In this document: positions 28,841 through 30,990 of the stretch, in pieces
Position numbering within the stretch: the stretch's first letter is position 1
Layout: each line of letters opens with the position of its first letter
Assembly: GCA_002329365.1 (NCBI GenBank)
Contig: DCUB01000062.1
Location: 202 to 31,191 of the forward strand
DNA from: Ruminococcaceae bacterium UBA1425
Lineage (GTDB): Bacteria; Bacillota; Clostridia; Oscillospirales; Acutalibacteraceae
Length of the DNA stretch: 30,990 nt
Reading direction: 5' to 3'
Notes under the pieces: generated by a model
The model's database searches: none
What the model was told of the DNA's origin: nothing
The model's input: only the letters and a program-made list of their open reading frames with translations
Translations under genes and position numbers: made by a program

Positions 28841-30244
28841 ATGGAAGAAAAAACATTGTCCGAGCAGCTTGCCGAAAAGCTCCTTTACAGGCAAAAAAAT
28901 TCGGCTCTTATAATGGACGACGACGCCGTAATGGCTGCCGACGATTTCTGCGAGGGCTATAAGGCTTTTCTAAACGGCTGTAAGACCGAGCGCGAGTGCG
29001 CTTCGTTTTTCATTGCAGAGGCGGAAAAAAGAGGCTTTAAGCCGTATGACCCCGCAAAAAAATACAAGGCGGGCGAAAAGGCATATCTTATTAACCGCGA
29101 CAAGTCCGTCATACTGACGGTGTTCGGCAAAAAAAGCTGCGCGGAGGGTGTAAGGATAGCGGCGGCGCACATCGACTCGCCGCGCCTGGACTTAAAGCAG
29201 AACCCGCTTTATGAGGCGGAGGAGTTTGCACTTTTTAAAACTCACTACTACGGGGGCATAAAAAAATATCAGTGGACTGCCGTACCGCTTTCGCTGCACG
29301 GCATCATTATATTAAAGGACGGCTCATCAGTCACCGTTTCGATAGGCGAAAAAGACGGCGAGCCGAAATTTGTGATAAACGACCTTTTGCCGCATCTCGC
29401 CGCCGAGCAGATGAAGCGCACGCTCGACAAGGGCATCGAGGGCGAGGAGCTTAACGTTTTAGTCGGCAGCCGCCCGTTTCGAAGCGACAGCGGCAGCGAG
29501 CTTGTAAAGCTGAACATTCTTAAAATACTCAACGAAAAATACAACATGACCGAGGATGACTTTTTAAGCGCGGAGCTGGAGCTTGTACCCGCGTTCCCCG
29601 TGTGCGACATAGGCTTCGACCGCAGCCTTGTCGGCGGCTACGGGCACGACGACAGGGTGTGCGCCTACCCCTCCGCAATGGCTGCCTTCGACTGTGAAAA
29701 GCCCGAATACACCGCCGTCGCCGTTCTCACCGACAAGGAGGAAACGGGAAGCGACGGCAACACGGGGCTTAAATCGTCATATTTCAAGTTCTTCCTTGAG
29801 GATCTGGCGCGCATGGCGGGCGTCGAGGGGCGCGACGTCATGAGGAAATCAGAGTGCCTTTCCGCCGACGTAAACGCCGCCTTCGACCCCACGTTCCCGT
29901 CAGTACTCGAAAAAAGAAACGCAAGCTTCGCAAACAAAGGGATAGTAGTAACAAAATACACGGGCGCGCGCGGCAAGGCGGGCACGTCCGACGCTTCGGC
30001 GGAGTTCATGGGCAGGATACGCCGCATATTCGACGGCGCGCAGGTCATATGGCAGATAGGCGAATTAGGCAAGGTCGACGAGGGCGGCGGCGGAACGGTT
30101 GCGAAATATATCGCAAACCTTGACATTGACACAGTAGACGTCGGTGTACCCGTTTTGTCAATGCATTCACCCTTCGAGGTAGTTTCAAAGCTTGATGTCT
30201 TCATGGCATACAAGGGCTTTAAGGCGTTTTTCGAAGCGAAGTAA
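28841..30244 (+). CDS. M18-family aminopeptidase
   Basis: The 467-residue zinc aminopeptidase of family M18 has the metal/active-site segments AAHIDSPRLDLKQNP, GYGHDDRVCAYPS, TDKEETGSDGNTG and a C-terminal HSPFEVVSKLDV. It removes N-terminal, often acidic, residues from peptides in the cytoplasm. I chose the ATG at 28841, with AAAGGA 8 nt upstream; an ATG at 28820 in frame overlaps the previous gene and has no site. Confidence 0.93.
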   Translation: MEEKTLSEQLAEKLLYRQKNSALIMDDDAVMAADDFCEGYKAFLNGCKTERECASFFIAEAEKRGFKPYDPAKKYKAGEKAYLINRDKSVILTVFGKKSCAEGVRIAAAHIDSPRLDLKQNPLYEAEEFALFKTHYYGGIKKYQWTAVPLSLHGIIILKDGSSVTVSIGEKDGEPKFVINDLLPHLAAEQMKRTLDKGIEGEELNVLVGSRPFRSDSGSELVKLNILKILNEKYNMTEDDFLSAELELVPAFPVCDIGFDRSLVGGYGHDDRVCAYPSAMAAFDCEKPEYTAVAVLTDKEETGSDGNTGLKSSYFKFFLEDLARMAGVEGRDVMRKSECLSADVNAAFDPTFPSVLEKRNASFANKGIVVTKYTGARGKAGTSDASAEFMGRIRRIFDGAQVIWQIGELGKVDEGGGGTVAKYIANLDIDTVDVGVPVLSMHSPFEVVSKLDVFMAYKGFKAFFEAK

Positions 30245-30285
30245 AATGTTTTCCCACGCGGTACTAAAAAGAAAGGAAGATTGTT

Positions 30286-30738
30286 TTGTCAAAGCTTTAC
30301 GAATACATTAATTATCTGCTGCCGAGCGGCCTTGCGTGGCTTTTTTCACAGATTATAAAATGCATTATATGCGGGTTTAAAAAAGAAAAGAAGGATATGT
30401 TTGCGGCGGGCGGCATGCCCAGCGCGCACACAGCGGTTGTTATTGCGCTCGTAACGCGCCTTTTCTTCACCGTGGGCTTCGGCTCGCCCGTGTTTGCCAT
30501 TGCCTTTGTTTACATGATAATGACCATATTCGATTCCGCCAACGTCCGCCTCATGACGGGCTACCAGTCGATTGAGATTAACCGTATGATGAATGACCTG
30601 TACAGGGACAAGCCCGAAGAAATAAAGGCGCTTAAGGTCGTCAAGGGTCACACCTACCCTGAAATCGTCGTCGGCGGGATTATAGGATTACTGCTGACGG
30701 TAGCTTTTCAGATAATCGAGCAGTCATTATTGAAATAA
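30286..30738 (+). CDS. Divergent PAP2-family membrane protein (DUF212)
   Basis: The 150-residue membrane protein has the family motifs GGMPSAHTAVVIAL (42-55), FDSANVRLMTGYQ, and a C-terminal KGHTYPEIVVGGIIG. Divergent PAP2 proteins are related to lipid phosphatases; their substrate is not established. The start is a TTG at 30286 (MSKLYEYI), with AAGGAAG about 7 nt upstream. It lies between the aminopeptidase gene and eno. Confidence 0.88.
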   Translation: MSKLYEYINYLLPSGLAWLFSQIIKCIICGFKKEKKDMFAAGGMPSAHTAVVIALVTRLFFTVGFGSPVFAIAFVYMIMTIFDSANVRLMTGYQSIEINRMMNDLYRDKPEEIKALKVVKGHTYPEIVVGGIIGLLLTVAFQIIEQSLLK

Positions 30739-30760
30739 ACCGAATCTCCGATAAAAAAGA

Positions 30761-30789
30761 TTGCAAAACACGCTGAAATTTGGTAAAAT
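30761..30789 (+). promoter_or_regulatory. Promoter of eno
   Basis: TTGCAA (30761-30766), 17 nt, TAAAAT (30784-30789), about 60 nt before the enolase ATG. Confidence 0.6.
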
Positions 30790-30851
30790 GCAAGTTGGTT
30801 TTATTATACGTTAACGGCACGCAAAAAAATAAAGCAAAGGAAGATTGAACA

Positions 30852-30990
30852 ATGAGCAAATCCTGTAAAATCACGAAAATCAAGGCAAGACAGATTCTTG
30901 ATTCCCGCGGCAACCCCACAGTAGAGGTTGACGTAACCGCGGAAGGCGGCTTTTTCGGCAGGGCTTCCGTTCCCTCCGGCGCCTCCACCG
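30852..30990 (+). CDS. eno: Enolase, N-terminal part
   Basis: The first 46 residues are visible and the gene runs off the window. ITKIKARQILDSRGNPTVEV and RASVPSGAST are the conserved enolase N-terminus, including the SGAST loop that closes on the substrate. The enzyme converts 2-phosphoglycerate to phosphoenolpyruvate in glycolysis. AAAGGAAG lies 8 nt before the ATG. Confidence 0.96.
   Translation, partial: MSKSCKITKIKARQILDSRGNPTVEVDVTAEGGFFGRASVPSGAST

Overview
The window looks like the chromosome of an anaerobic Gram-positive bacterium of the class Clostridia, probably an uncultured gut-type lineage. The evidence is Firmicutes-style promoters and ribosome binding sites, CCA-encoded tRNA, a ferredoxin-based redox set, a TnpV-type mobile protein and single-subunit Mrp/DUF134 proteins. 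Host genes on both sides (1-3827 and from about 22775 on) are clearly richer in G and C than the middle, whose genes are AT-richer. This judgement is by eye, not computed.

Left flank (1-3827): the start of an OFA-family MFS transporter behind a long structured leader, a secreted alkaline-phosphatase-superfamily hydrolase, a zinc-ribbon membrane protein, and about 550 bp without a gene. A good promoter then leads into the 5' half of a tRNA-Leu(CAA).

Island (about 3869-22717, 18.8 kb): that tRNA gene is cut in its anticodon loop. Its 3' half lies at 22718-22774, and an 11-bp core (GACTCAAAATC) is present at both junctions. The island has a tyrosine integrase, two excisionase-like genes (one near each end), a TnpV protein and repeated ACGACCTCC boxes near the ends. 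It also carries its own complete tRNA-Leu(CAA) just inside the left junction, downstream of the host tRNA promoter. I see no conjugation, relaxase or replication genes. The cargo is a thiol-redox and metal set. (a) An eight-gene operon: CcdA, TlpA-like thioredoxin, ferredoxin-thioredoxin-reductase-like catalytic protein, ferredoxin, NapH-like Fe-S membrane protein, thioredoxin, rhodanese and CoA-disulfide reductase. (b) A Crp/Fnr regulator. (c) A zinc-type ABC transporter with an extra lipoprotein, plus a Fur-family regulator. (d) Mrp with a DUF134-NifX fusion. (e) A feo iron-uptake operon (FeoA, FeoA, FeoB with a frameshift, FeoB-associated Cys-rich protein) and a divergent DtxR-family repressor with six matching operator palindromes. 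One reading is that reduced ferredoxin supplies electrons to cytoplasmic thioredoxin and, through CcdA and TlpA, to the cell surface, while the rest handles iron, zinc and Fe-S clusters. This is inference.

Right flank (22775-30990): tRNA terminator, a uroporphyrinogen-decarboxylase-family protein, a candidate structured RNA or attenuator ahead of a GH42-like glycosidase, a MITE-like inverted-repeat element, and a run of housekeeping genes on the + strand (threonylcarbamoyl-AMP synthase, coaE, lytic transglycosylase, M18 aminopeptidase, divergent PAP2 protein, start of enolase).
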